Positions 33,805 to 41,623 of a stretch of 64,000 bases of DNA are shown here, piece by piece. Origin of the DNA: Hydrogenophilus thiooxidans (GTDB lineage: Bacteria; Pseudomonadota; Gammaproteobacteria; Burkholderiales; Rhodocyclaceae); assembly GCF_019049855.1 (NCBI RefSeq), contig NZ_JAHLSY010000002.1:62001-126000 (forward strand). The letters are read 5' to 3'. A program made the position numbers and the translations under genes. The notes beneath the pieces were generated by a model. The model was not told the origin of the DNA and did not search any database. It worked only from the letters and a program-made list of their open reading frames with translations. Every line of letters begins with the position of its first letter. Within the stretch, counting starts at the first letter, position 1.

Positions 33805-34956
33805 ATGACCACGTCCCGTTTAAGCTTGTGGCTTGCTTTGTCCGCGATCCTCCCTGCGTGTTCGCAACTGCCTTATGCATCGACATCCACACCATCGCGC
33901 ACCGAACAACAAGACACCGCTTCGCGCCCCAGCGAGCCACCACAAACGCCCATGCCCGCACCGAATCCGCAAGCCCATTCGTTGCCCAATCGGATCGCCT
34001 GGGAACCCAGCCCCGCCCATCATACCGAAACGGCCGACCAGACCGCCACCCCATCGCCATCACCCTCCCAGCAACCCCTCCAACCGTTGCTGACTACCCG
34101 CGTCACCCCGGGGCAATGCTGGGTACAGGCGGTGATCTATCCCCTCCCGAAAAAAGAGCCGCTTCCGATCGTCGTTCAGGATGGCGCGACAACGTTCGAA
34201 GTCTCCCCGGCACAGCTGGCAAAGACGCAGAAAGAGGTCATCATCCGCGAAGGAGGAACGACCTATCGTATCGAACCGCCTGTCTATAAAGCGGTCACCG
34301 AGAAAGTTTTGGTCAAACCCGAAATCCGCCGAACGATCACGATCCCGCCGGTCTATGAGACCCGAACCGAGACGGTGGTGATCGAAGCCGAACGCACGAT
34401 ACTCGAACGGTGCCGCATACCTGGTGTCAACCGTTTGCTCGAAGGCGCAGTGCAACCCCTTTGCGCGCGCACCCTCCCAGCCAAGACCAAAAATGTCGAG
34501 CGGCGCGTGCTGGTGAAACCCCCAACGACCAAAGTCGAAGTCATTCCTGCCGAATACAAAGAGGTCACCCGCTGGGTGCTCGACAAACCCGCGCGCGCGG
34601 TACCGGTGGAGATCCAACCCACCATTCAGAAAATTCCTGCGCTAACCCTCGCCCAACCGGAACGGGTCGAAGAGAGAGCGATGCCGCCCAAAGTGATCGA
34701 ACTGATCAAGACGCTCTACGAAGGCGAGCCACAAGTAGCGCTTCGCCAAGCGTTGTGCAACAGTGACATCACACCGGAATTGGTCCGGGCGCTCCAGGCG
34801 AAGCTCCAAGCGTCGGGTTACGATCCAGGCCCGATCGATGGCAAGCTCGGCATCGCAACGAGTCGCGCGATGATCGCGTACCAACGCGACCACGGGCTCG
34901 CAGCAGGCGCGCTCACGGTGGAAACGCTCGAGCATTTCCAAATCCCGCTTCCCTAA
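33805..34956 (+). CDS. Peptidoglycan-binding lipoprotein with VxKP repeats
   Basis: 383-residue predicted lipoprotein. The start ATG follows GGAGCAGC. The signal peptide ends in a lipobox-like LPAC (residues about 16-19). A Pro/Thr-rich linker runs to about residue 95. The middle (about 100-280) consists of related beta-like units: PVYKAVTEKVLVKPEI, PVYETRTETVVIEAERT, VERRVLVKPPTTKVEVI and AEYKEVTRWVLDKPAR. The C-terminus (about 320-383) is a PG_binding_1 fold (LVRALQAKLQASGYDPGPIDGKLG, TSRAMIAYQRDHGL). Similar repeat-plus-PG-binding proteins occur in other proteobacteria without known function. It probably tethers the outer membrane or a repeat domain to peptidoglycan. Confidence 0.72.
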   Translation: MTTSRLSLWLALSAILPACSQLPYASTSTPSRTEQQDTASRPSEPPQTPMPAPNPQAHSLPNRIAWEPSPAHHTETADQTATPSPSPSQQPLQPLLTTRVTPGQCWVQAVIYPLPKKEPLPIVVQDGATTFEVSPAQLAKTQKEVIIREGGTTYRIEPPVYKAVTEKVLVKPEIRRTITIPPVYETRTETVVIEAERTILERCRIPGVNRLLEGAVQPLCARTLPAKTKNVERRVLVKPPTTKVEVIPAEYKEVTRWVLDKPARAVPVEIQPTIQKIPALTLAQPERVEERAMPPKVIELIKTLYEGEPQVALRQALCNSDITPELVRALQAKLQASGYDPGPIDGKLGIATSRAMIAYQRDHGLAAGALTVETLEHFQIPLP

Positions 34957-34967
34957 ACGCAACCGTG

Positions 34968-35411
34968 ATGATTGTTTTCGATCTTGCGTGTGACAACGCC
35001 CACCGCTTCGAATTATGGGTACCTTCCGCGGAAGCGCTGGACCAGCAAATCACGAAGGGGTGGGTAACTTGTCCGCATTGCGGCACGCAAGCAGTGCGCC
35101 GCTTGCCTCCCGCACCCGCAGTGCATACCGCTTCGAAGCTGCCACCCCCAGCGGAGTCACAGAGAACGCCAACCACTGAACCGGATTCGTCAGCACAAAC
35201 CCAGGCGCGCCTCTGGAAGCTTCTGCAAAAACTCAAACAAGATGCGCACGACGTAGGCGATCGATTTCCTGAAGAGGCGCGCCGAATCCACGCCGGTGAG
35301 GCGCCCGCTCGCCCGATCAAGGGTCAAGCAAGCCGCAAAGAGGTGGCTTCTCTGTTGGACGAAGGAATTCTGGTCGTCCCGCTACCGCCAGATCCCGAAC
35401 AGATGCACTGA
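34968..35411 (+). CDS. DUF1178 family protein
   Basis: 147-residue protein of unknown function. The N-terminus MIVFDLACDNAHRFELWVPS and the zinc-knuckle CPHCGTQAVRRLPPAP identify DUF1178. A second short Cys-containing segment lies in FDLACDN. The C-terminal part is helical with RRIHAGEAPARPIKGQAS, where family members have the conserved R-x-I-x-G-E motif. I used the ATG at 34968 rather than the GTG three bases earlier. It is 11 bp after the lipoprotein gene and may share its transcript. Confidence 0.82.
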   Translation: MIVFDLACDNAHRFELWVPSAEALDQQITKGWVTCPHCGTQAVRRLPPAPAVHTASKLPPPAESQRTPTTEPDSSAQTQARLWKLLQKLKQDAHDVGDRFPEEARRIHAGEAPARPIKGQASRKEVASLLDEGILVVPLPPDPEQMH

Positions 35412-35431
35412 GCAAACGAAGAAAAGCAAGA

Positions 35432-35507
35432 TGGAGCGGGAAACGGGACTCGAACCCGCGACCCCAACCTTGGCAAGGTTGTGCTCTACCAACTGAGCTA
35501 TTCCCGC
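35432..35507 (-). tRNA. tRNA-Gly (GCC), copy 2 of the operon
   Basis: 76 nt with encoded CCA on the minus strand. The acceptor GCGGGAA pairs with TTCCCGC, the anticodon stem-loop is AACCTTGCCAAGGTT with GCC, and the T-arm is GGGTTCGAGTCCC. Its sequence is identical over all 76 bases to the copy at 35605-35680. Confidence 0.96.
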
Positions 35508-35528
35508 GTTGCTAGACTTTCGCACACC

Positions 35529-35602
35529 TGGAGGCGCGGGCCGGAATCGAACCGACGTCCAAGGATTTGCAGTCCTCTGCATAACCACTCTGCCACCGCG
35601 CC
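35529..35602 (-). tRNA. tRNA-Cys (GCA)
   Basis: 74 nt with encoded CCA on the minus strand. The acceptor GGCGCGG closes with CCGCGCC, the anticodon loop is ACTGCAAATC with GCA, and the T-arm is CGGTTCGATTCCG. It lies between the two tRNA-Gly copies, 2 bp after the first and 21 bp before the second. Confidence 0.96.
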
Positions 35603-35604
35603 AC

Positions 35605-35680
35605 TGGAGCGGGAAACGGGACTCGAACCCGCGACCCCAACCTTGGCAAGGTTGTGCTCTACCAACTGAGCTATTCCCGC
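35605..35680 (-). tRNA. tRNA-Gly (GCC), copy 1 of the operon
   Basis: First gene of the Gly-Cys-Gly tRNA operon in transcription order, 76 nt with encoded CCA, identical to the copy at 35432-35507. A near-consensus promoter lies just upstream at 35696-35723. Confidence 0.96.
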
Positions 35681-35695
35681 TCGGCGAGGCTTGCA

Positions 35696-35723
35696 ATTAT
35701 AGTCGAGCGCACACCAAAGTCAA
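35696..35723 (-). promoter_or_regulatory. Promoter of the Gly-Cys-Gly tRNA operon
   Basis: On the minus strand TTGACT (35718-35723), a 16-base spacer and a perfect TATAAT (35696-35701) precede the first tRNA-Gly by 15 bases. It is the only promoter candidate between the acyltransferase gene and the tRNAs. Confidence 0.8.
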
Positions 35724-35753
35724 CAATTCAACAATTCTAGGCACGGTATCCGC

Positions 35754-36695
35754 TCATCGGTACCACGCCCCCTTCCCGTCTGGCTGCGTTTTGAAGCGGC
35801 GATGGACCCAGAAATATTGCGCGGGCAAACGACGGACCGCAGCCTCGATCTCGCGGTTCATCCGCGCCACATCGGCACGCTCATCCCCCGTTGGATAATC
35901 GCGCCATGGCGGTGAAAAACGCGCACGATAGCCCCGCCCAGCGGGATCGATTTCGGCAATACACAACACCACCGCAGCGTTTGCCAAACGCGCTAAGCGC
36001 GGCAGCGCCGTGATCGTTGCCGCCGGCACTCCGAAAAAGGGGACGAAAATCGCATCTTTATCTCCGTAATCGAGGTCTGGCAGATAATAAAACGGCCGCC
36101 CCGCTTTGAGCGCGCGCACCACCGATCGAATGCCATCTTGCCGCGCGACCAAGAGTTGCCGCCCAAACCGCGACCGACCGTGGCGCAACCAATGGTCAGC
36201 GACCGGGCGGCGGCGCTGTCGGGAATAGACGCTGACGAAATCCCCTTCAAGCGTCAACCGGGTCCCGACCAGATCCAAACCCAGAAAATGGGGTGTGACC
36301 AGAATCACCGGTTTCCCCGCCGCGATCAACGGCGCGACATGTTCTGCCCAGCCTTCCAAACGGACCAGCCGACGGATCCGTTCCGGTGGCGCAAACCACG
36401 CGATGCCCCGCTCCAGGAGACTCCGTCCCAGGAATCGAAAATGTTCGCGCAGCAGACGCGCGCGCGCTTCCTCCGTCCATTCCGGAAAACAGCGCGCAAG
36501 ATTCACTTCGGCGATCCGTCGCCGCCGTTTGGCCAAAAGCCGCAACAGCGTACCAAAGCGCGCGCCCACTTTGGCCAACACCGGTAGCGGCAGCCAATGC
36601 AGCGCCCAAATGAGCGCTACCACCGCGCGATCCGCCTGACGCAACACCCAAAGCCGCAGCGGCGAATCTTTGTGCCAACGCCACCACTTACCCAT
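35754..36695 (-). CDS. LpxL-family lipid A acyltransferase (HxxxxD type)
   Basis: Inner-membrane acyltransferase of 313 residues that probably adds a secondary acyl chain to lipid A or transfers acyl groups to a lysophospholipid. The active-site motif is TPHFLGLDLVG (H-x4-D), followed by SVYSRQRRR, the PFYYLPDLDYGDKDAIFVPFFG segment and a C-terminal QYFWVHRRFKTQP typical of LpxL/LpxM. The N-terminal helix (LIWALHWLPLPVLAKVG) anchors it. Its start overlaps the 3' end of the paralogue upstream by 8 bp, so the two are co-translated. Confidence 0.85.
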   Translation of the reverse strand: MGKWWRWHKDSPLRLWVLRQADRAVVALIWALHWLPLPVLAKVGARFGTLLRLLAKRRRRIAEVNLARCFPEWTEEARARLLREHFRFLGRSLLERGIAWFAPPERIRRLVRLEGWAEHVAPLIAAGKPVILVTPHFLGLDLVGTRLTLEGDFVSVYSRQRRRPVADHWLRHGRSRFGRQLLVARQDGIRSVVRALKAGRPFYYLPDLDYGDKDAIFVPFFGVPAATITALPRLARLANAAVVLCIAEIDPAGRGYRARFSPPWRDYPTGDERADVARMNREIEAAVRRLPAQYFWVHRRFKTQPDGKGAWYR

Positions 36696-37617
36696 GCAAG
36701 GTTTCCACCGGCGGGGCTACTCCAGCGGGCACCTTGAAGCGTGGGTAGCCCCACAGGTACTGCTCAGGAGCGCGCCGGATCCACTCCTCCAAAACGCGAT
36801 TGATCTGCGCGGCGCGTGTTGCCACCGCCTCATCACCCGACCACGCCACCGGCGCGAAATGCAATCGAAATCCGGCACCCCCTGGCAACCGTTCGCCCCA
36901 CACCACCACCGTGACGACATCCCGCATCAGACTCAAGCGCGCCGCCAAAGTCATCGTCCAGGCAGGGCGACCGAAAAAGGGCGCCCATACCCCTTCCCCC
37001 GCCTTGGGGGTCTGGTCGGGCAACAACCCTACTGCCTCACCACGGCGCAGCGCCGCCACCAACTGGCGTACCCCGCTGCGATCGGCTGGCGCAAGCTGCA
37101 CCCCACCGCGCGCTCGCCCCGCGCGCAACCAGGGCGTGAGTTCGGGGTGGCGTGGCGGGCGGTAGAGCACCGTGAGCGGCATCGTTTGCGCGGCCCACAG
37201 CGACGTAATCTCGAAAGAGCCCAAGTGCGGTGTCAAAAAAAGGATTCCTTTCCCGCCCGTTCGTGCAGCGCGTACCGCTTCCCAACCTTCAACCGACCGA
37301 ACGAGTGACACCACCCGCGCATAGGGCTGCAGCCAAAGCCATAAGGCTTCGACGATTTGAACGCCCGTCTCGCCGATCACGCGACGCCGCAACGCACGGT
37401 CCGGAAATCCGGCGTACGCGAGCGTTTCCGCGAGATCGCGGCGATAGCGGGCGGAAGCGAGCCACCACACCCAGCCCATCATCCGGCCCAAGCGTTGCGC
37501 CCCCGCGAGCGACAGCCGCGCCAACACCCAACGCAGACTCCGCAACAAAACCGTCCGCACCCGTTTCGTCAACCGCGGTTCCTTTTGTCCCAAAATTTTG
37601 TTATGATACCTGGCCAT
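36688..37617 (-). CDS. LpxL-family acyltransferase, second paralogue (HxxxxE type)
   Basis: 309-residue paralogue of the downstream gene. The active site is [11 protein letters not shown] (H-x4-E), followed by [11 protein letters not shown] and [20 protein letters not shown] with the acceptor-site PFFG motif, and a C-terminal [12 protein letters not shown]. Start choice ATG at 37617 has no strong ribosome site; a start further in, after the basic [14 protein letters not shown], is possible. It is divergent from metK, whose 123-bp leader separates them. Tandem LpxL genes beside metK are common in betaproteobacteria. Which of the two makes which acylation cannot be told. Confidence 0.82.
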   Translation of the reverse strand: MARYHNKILGQKEPRLTKRVRTVLLRSLRWVLARLSLAGAQRLGRMMGWVWWLASARYRRDLAETLAYAGFPDRALRRRVIGETGVQIVEALWLWLQPYARVVSLVRSVEGWEAVRAARTGGKGILFLTPHLGSFEITSLWAAQTMPLTVLYRPPRHPELTPWLRAGRARGGVQLAPADRSGVRQLVAALRRGEAVGLLPDQTPKAGEGVWAPFFGRPAWTMTLAARLSLMRDVVTVVVWGERLPGGAGFRLHFAPVAWSGDEAVATRAAQINRVLEEWIRRAPEQYLWGYPRFKVPAGVAPPVETLHG

Positions 37618-37630
37618 CCGCCGAGTTAAT

Positions 37631-37739
37631 CCGACAACTTGCGGGGCGGACAGCAAATACCGCTAAAGCGTCGGCAGCTCTGCCCACGATCCCCTCAGAG
37701 CCGCCTACGCAGGGCAGCAAGGGGATCGGAGGCAATACC
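37631..37739 (+). promoter_or_regulatory. Structured leader upstream of metK (candidate regulatory RNA)
   Basis: The leader contains a 5-bp closing helix CCGAC (37631-37635) / GTCGG (37670-37674) with an inner GCGG (37641-37644) / CCGC (37660-37663). Further on CTGCCC (37680-37685) is complementary to GGGCAG (37712-37717) and CGATCCCC (37687-37694) to GGGGATCG (37721-37728). These last two helices are interlaced, so they form either a pseudoknot or mutually exclusive folds. The last arm abuts the GGAGG ribosome site at 37728-37732. A GCTAAAG string at 37662-37668 recalls the 3' element of SAM-II/SAM-V riboswitches, but I could not match the rest. Function is inferred. Confidence 0.4.
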
Positions 37740-38906
37740 ATGGGCAAACACTACCTCTTCACGTCGGAATCGGTTTCCGAAGGGCATCCGGACAAAGTCG
37801 CCGACCAAATCTCCGACGGCGTGCTCGACGCCGTTCTCAGCGAAGACCCGAACGGGCGCGTTGCCTGTGAAACGTTGGTCTCCACAGGCCTCGTCGTCAT
37901 TTCGGGCGAAATCACGACCAGTGCCCACATCAATTACCGCGAAATCGCGCAAGAGGTGGTCAAGCGCATCGGCTACGACGACTCCGAGATCGGCTTCGAC
38001 TACAAATCGTGCGCGGTGCTGGTTGCGATCAACCGCCAATCGCCCGATATCGCGCAAGGGGTAAATCAGGCGCACGACGATCCCCTCGATCAAGGTGCGG
38101 GCGATCAAGGGTTGATGTTTGGCTTTGCCTGCAACGAAACGCCGACCCTGATGCCGCTACCCATCTACTACGCGCACCGGATCATGGAGCGGCAGGCGCA
38201 ACTGCGCAAAGACGGGCGCCTGCCGTGGCTGCGACCCGATGCGAAAGCCCAGTTGACCGTGCGCTACGAAGACGGAAAGCCCACTGCGATCGACACCGTC
38301 GTCGTCTCGACCCAACACCACCCCGACATCACCTATGACCAGATTCGGGAAGCGGTGATCGAAGAGATCGTCAAACCGGTGCTCCCGTCCGAGCTGATTC
38401 GGGGGGAGATCCGCTATCTCATCAACCCAACCGGCCGTTTCGTAATCGGCGGCCCGCACGGCGACTGCGGACTCACCGGGCGCAAAATCATCGTCGATAC
38501 CTACGGTGGCGCCGCACACCATGGCGGGGGCGCATTCAGCGGCAAAGACCCCTCGAAAGTCGACCGCTCCGCTGCGTACGCCGGACGTTACGTTGCGAAA
38601 AACATCGTCGCTGCGGGTCTTGCCGAGCGGTGTGAAGTGCAGGTCGCCTACGCGATCGGCGTTGCGCGCCCCGTGAGCCTGATGGTCAATACCTTTGGCA
38701 CCGGCAAGATTCCCGACGAGCAGATCGAAGCGTTGGTGTCTCGCCACTTCGACCTGCGCCCGCGGGCGATCATCGAAACGCTCGATCTGCGCCGCCCCAT
38801 CTACAGTAAGACCGCCGCGTACGGGCACTTCGGTCGTGAAGAGCCGGAGTTCACCTGGGAGCGGACCGACAAAGCCTCCGCGCTGCGGGCCGATGCGGGT
38901 CTCTGA
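37740..38906 (+). CDS. metK: S-adenosylmethionine synthetase
   Basis: Makes SAM from methionine and ATP. The 388-residue protein starts [30 protein letters not shown], the classic first motif, here trimmed in quotation to [11 protein letters not shown]. Further signatures are [13 protein letters not shown], the P-loop-like [22 protein letters not shown] (GGGAFSGKD), and [20 protein letters not shown]. The start follows GGAGG seven bases upstream. It opens a plus-strand block of the activated methyl cycle with ahcY and metF, and has a structured leader of about 120 nt. Confidence 0.97.
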   Translation: MGKHYLFTSESVSEGHPDKVADQISDGVLDAVLSEDPNGRVACETLVSTGLVVISGEITTSAHINYREIAQEVVKRIGYDDSEIGFDYKSCAVLVAINRQSPDIAQGVNQAHDDPLDQGAGDQGLMFGFACNETPTLMPLPIYYAHRIMERQAQLRKDGRLPWLRPDAKAQLTVRYEDGKPTAIDTVVVSTQHHPDITYDQIREAVIEEIVKPVLPSELIRGEIRYLINPTGRFVIGGPHGDCGLTGRKIIVDTYGGAAHHGGGAFSGKDPSKVDRSAAYAGRYVAKNIVAAGLAERCEVQVAYAIGVARPVSLMVNTFGTGKIPDEQIEALVSRHFDLRPRAIIETLDLRRPIYSKTAAYGHFGREEPEFTWERTDKASALRADAGL

Positions 38907-38923
38907 GCGTTTGGGAAGCACCG

Positions 38924-40015
38924 ATGAACGCTACCTCCTGGATGCTTCTCATTGCTGGCCTTGTGATCCTTTCGGTCGGCGCAGACCTTTTGGTGCGCGG
39001 TGGCGCCAAACTCGCCGTGCGCTTTGGCATTTCGCCGCTTGTTGTCGGACTGACCATCATCGCCTACGGTACGAGCGCGCCGGAGTTGGCCGTTTCGGTG
39101 GGCGCCGCGCTCAAAGAAAGCGGGGCGATGGCGGTGGGCAACATCGTTGGCTCCAACATCGTCAACATTCTGATCGCACTCGGTCTTTCCGCGCTCATCG
39201 CTCCCGTGACCGTCCACCTTCAGGTGATCCGACAGGAGCTTCCGGTCCTTCTCGGCACATCGGTGCTTTTTGCCGTCACCGCGTTGGACGGAACACTCTC
39301 GCCCTTGGACGGGGCGCTACTTACCGCACTCATCATCGGCTATACGATCTTTCTCGTCCGCCAGTCGCGCCTGGCCGACAAAGCGGCCGAAGCCGAATTC
39401 GCCGAAGAGATCCCGAAAAGCCACTGGGACGACCCGCTGCCGGTGCAAATCGCGCTCATCGTCGGCGGGTTGGCGTTGCTCGTCTGGGGATCCGACCTTG
39501 CAGTAAGCGGCGCTGTCGCCATCGCCAAAGCGCTTGGAGTGAGTGAAGTGGTCATCGGTTTGACGATTGTTGCGGTGGGCACGTCGCTTCCAGAAATCGC
39601 GACTTCGCTCATGGCCGTTTATAAGGGCGAACGCGACATGGCAGTGGGCAACGTGATCGGCTCCAACGTCTTCAATCTGCTCGCGGTAGGGGGCGCGTCG
39701 GCGCTCGCGGCAACGCCGCACGGTGGCCTGGCGGTGCCAGTTTCGGTGACGACAACTGACCTCTGGGTGATGCTGGGGGCCACCTTGCTGCTGCTGCCGG
39801 TGGTGCTTTCCGGCTACTCCGTAAACCGCCGAGAGGGGGCGCTCTTGGTGGCGCTCTATATCGCCTACCTTACCCATCTGGTGCTCGACGCCCTGCACCA
39901 CCCCGCTCTTGCGCCATTCCGCACGTTTGCGTTGGGTCTGGCGCTCCCCCTGATCGTTGCCGGCGTGCTGCTGCGTTATCTCATCCATGCCTCGCGCGAA
40001 ACGCCACCATCCTAG
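38924..40015 (+). CDS. Calcium/sodium antiporter of the CaCA family (YrbG-like)
   Basis: Inner-membrane cation:cation antiporter of 363 residues with about ten helices. Two inverted repeats carry the alpha motifs: GTSAPELAVSVGAAL...GNIVGSNIVNI near residue 48 and GTSLPEIATSL...GNVIGSNVFNLL near residue 225, each with the ion-binding Glu. It is 17 bp downstream of metK and upstream of the ahcY leader, so it may share the metK transcript although no metabolic link is evident. Ca2+/Na+ specificity is inferred from the family; K+ or H+ coupling is possible. Confidence 0.87.
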   Translation: MNATSWMLLIAGLVILSVGADLLVRGGAKLAVRFGISPLVVGLTIIAYGTSAPELAVSVGAALKESGAMAVGNIVGSNIVNILIALGLSALIAPVTVHLQVIRQELPVLLGTSVLFAVTALDGTLSPLDGALLTALIIGYTIFLVRQSRLADKAAEAEFAEEIPKSHWDDPLPVQIALIVGGLALLVWGSDLAVSGAVAIAKALGVSEVVIGLTIVAVGTSLPEIATSLMAVYKGERDMAVGNVIGSNVFNLLAVGGASALAATPHGGLAVPVSVTTTDLWVMLGATLLLLPVVLSGYSVNRREGALLVALYIAYLTHLVLDALHHPALAPFRTFALGLALPLIVAGVLLRYLIHASRETPPS

Positions 40016-40043
40016 CGCGAGCGCAGTGTGTTATCATTATCGT

Positions 40044-40103
40044 GCCGAGGAGCGCTGCAAGCGGTCATCCGCCCAGGCTCGGCTTACCCAAACGGCGCTC
40101 ACC
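40044..40103 (+). promoter_or_regulatory. SAH riboswitch aptamer upstream of ahcY
   Basis: The sequence reads CCGAGGAGCGCTGCAAGCGG, then CCGCCCAGGCTCGG, then AAACGGCGCTCACC, which matches the conserved core of the S-adenosylhomocysteine riboswitch. P1 pairs GAGCGC (40049-40054) with GGCGCTC (40094-40100), the short P2 pairs GCGG with CCGC (40061-40074), and GGCTCGG (40076-40082) can form the pseudoknot with CCGAG at the 5' end (40045-40049). Known members activate SAH-recycling genes when SAH is high. A TATCAT-like box at 40033 may be the promoter -10. Confidence 0.9.
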
Positions 40104-40138
40104 AATTCCCAACCCGCCGGGTTGGGGGAGTGGTGAGC
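40097..40138 (+). promoter_or_regulatory. Expression platform of the SAH riboswitch (anti-P1 hairpin)
   Basis: GCTCACCA (40097-40104) overlaps the 3' strand of aptamer P1 and is perfectly complementary to TGGTGAGC (40131-40138). Between them is a perfect 8-bp hairpin CCCAACCC / GGGTTGGG (40108-40126) with loop GCC. Forming the outer helix would break P1, so the two are mutually exclusive. There is no U-run after it, but a C-rich stretch, and the AAGGAG ribosome site (40165-40170) is outside it, so the mode (Rho, pausing or translation) is open. Confidence 0.65.
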
Positions 40139-40177
40139 CCCCCGCCCGGCCACCGTTCAACGTCAAGGAGTGGTTCG

Positions 40178-41608
40178 ATGAACGCTGTGGCTGATCTTCC
40201 TCTCGTCGGCAAGCCCTTTGCCGACTGTGCGATTGCCGACCCCACCCTCGCGCCATGGGGTCGGCGCGAAATTGCGATCGCCGAAACCGAAATGCCCGCC
40301 CTCATGGCGATCCGTCGCGAATACGCGGCGCAGAAACCCCTTGCCGGCGCCCGAATCGCCGGTAGCCTGCACATGACGATCCAAACCGCGGTCCTGATCG
40401 AGACCTTGGTCGAACTCGGTGCGGAGGTACGGTGGGCGAGCTGCAACATCTACTCCACCCAAGACCACGCCGCAGCGGCGATCGCCGCACGCGGCATTCC
40501 CGTCTTTGCCCGCAAAGGCGAGTCGCTCGAGGAGTACTGGGACTACACCCACCGCATCTTCGACTGGGGCGAAGGGCGCTATGCGAACATGATCCTCGAC
40601 GACGGTGGCGACGCCACGCTGCTCCTTCACCTTGGGGTCAAAGCGGAACGTGACCCTTCGGTGCTCGAAGCCCCCAAAAGCGACGAAGAGCGCGTCCTCT
40701 TTGCTCGGATTCGGGAACAGCTGCGCCGCGACCCCAACTGGTATTCGCAGCGAATCCAGGAAATCCGCGGCGTCACCGAAGAGACCACCACCGGCGTGCA
40801 TCGCCTCTACCAAATGCACGAACGGGGCGAATTGCGTTTCCCCGCGATCAACGTAAACGACTCGGTGACCAAATCGAAATTCGACAACCTCTACGGCTGC
40901 CGCGAGTCGTTGCTCGACGGCATCAAACGGGCTACCGACGTGATGATCGCGGGGAAAATCGCAGTGGTCTGCGGCTACGGCGACGTGGGTAAGGGTTCGG
41001 CGCAAGCGCTGCGCGCGCTGTGCGCACAAGTCTGGGTCACCGAAATCGACCCGATCTGTGCGCTGCAAGCGGCGATGGAAGGGTACCGCGTGGTGACGAT
41101 GGATTACGCGTGCGACAAAGCCGACATCTTCGTCACCGCAACCGGCAACTACCACGTGATTACCCACGACCACATGGTCCGGATGAAAGACCAGGCGATC
41201 GTCTGCAACATCGGCCACTTCGATAACGAAATCGACGTCGCCAGCCTGCGCCAGTATCGCTGGGAGAACATCAAACCGCAGGTCGATCACGTGATCTTCC
41301 CCGATGGGAAACGGATCATCCTCCTCGCCGAAGGACGGCTCGTCAATCTCGGGTGCGCCACCGGCCACCCAAGCTACGTGATGAGTTCGTCGTTCGCGAA
41401 CCAGACCCTGGCGCAAATCGAACTCTTCAACCACCCGGAGCGCTATCCGGTGGGGGTCTATCGGTTGCCGAAGGTGCTCGACGAAAAGGTCGCGCGGCTG
41501 CAACTGACCCGCTTCGATGCGCAACTCACGACACTGACGCCGGAGCAAGCGGCCTACATCGGCGTTCCCGTGGAAGGCCCCTACAAACCGGAGCACTACC
41601 GCTACTAG
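40178..41608 (+). CDS. ahcY: Adenosylhomocysteinase (SAH hydrolase)
   Basis: Hydrolyses S-adenosylhomocysteine to adenosine and homocysteine, relieving product inhibition of methyltransferases. The 476-residue protein starts at the ATG after AAGGAG. Motifs: [44 protein letters not shown], the NAD site [16 protein letters not shown] and the C-terminal [10 protein letters not shown] with the essential Lys and Tyr. It carries the ~40-residue insertion ([13 protein letters not shown] and onward, near residue 163) found in the bacterial and plant class. Expression is probably controlled by the SAH riboswitch just upstream. Confidence 0.97.
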   Translation: MNAVADLPLVGKPFADCAIADPTLAPWGRREIAIAETEMPALMAIRREYAAQKPLAGARIAGSLHMTIQTAVLIETLVELGAEVRWASCNIYSTQDHAAAAIAARGIPVFARKGESLEEYWDYTHRIFDWGEGRYANMILDDGGDATLLLHLGVKAERDPSVLEAPKSDEERVLFARIREQLRRDPNWYSQRIQEIRGVTEETTTGVHRLYQMHERGELRFPAINVNDSVTKSKFDNLYGCRESLLDGIKRATDVMIAGKIAVVCGYGDVGKGSAQALRALCAQVWVTEIDPICALQAAMEGYRVVTMDYACDKADIFVTATGNYHVITHDHMVRMKDQAIVCNIGHFDNEIDVASLRQYRWENIKPQVDHVIFPDGKRIILLAEGRLVNLGCATGHPSYVMSSSFANQTLAQIELFNHPERYPVGVYRLPKVLDEKVARLQLTRFDAQLTTLTPEQAAYIGVPVEGPYKPEHYRY

Positions 41609-41623
41609 TGCGGACCGCGCGCG

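Noticed and set aside
37662-37668. A full SAM-II or SAM-V riboswitch before metK
   Set aside because: Only the GCTAAAG string is shared; the spacing and the other conserved segments of those classes could not be matched, so I left the leader unassigned.
37230-37739. N-terminal extension of metK by 170 residues
   Set aside because: The in-frame upstream part overlaps the divergent acyltransferase gene and is Arg/Pro-rich without homology; the ATG at 37740 has GGAGG and the known MetK start.
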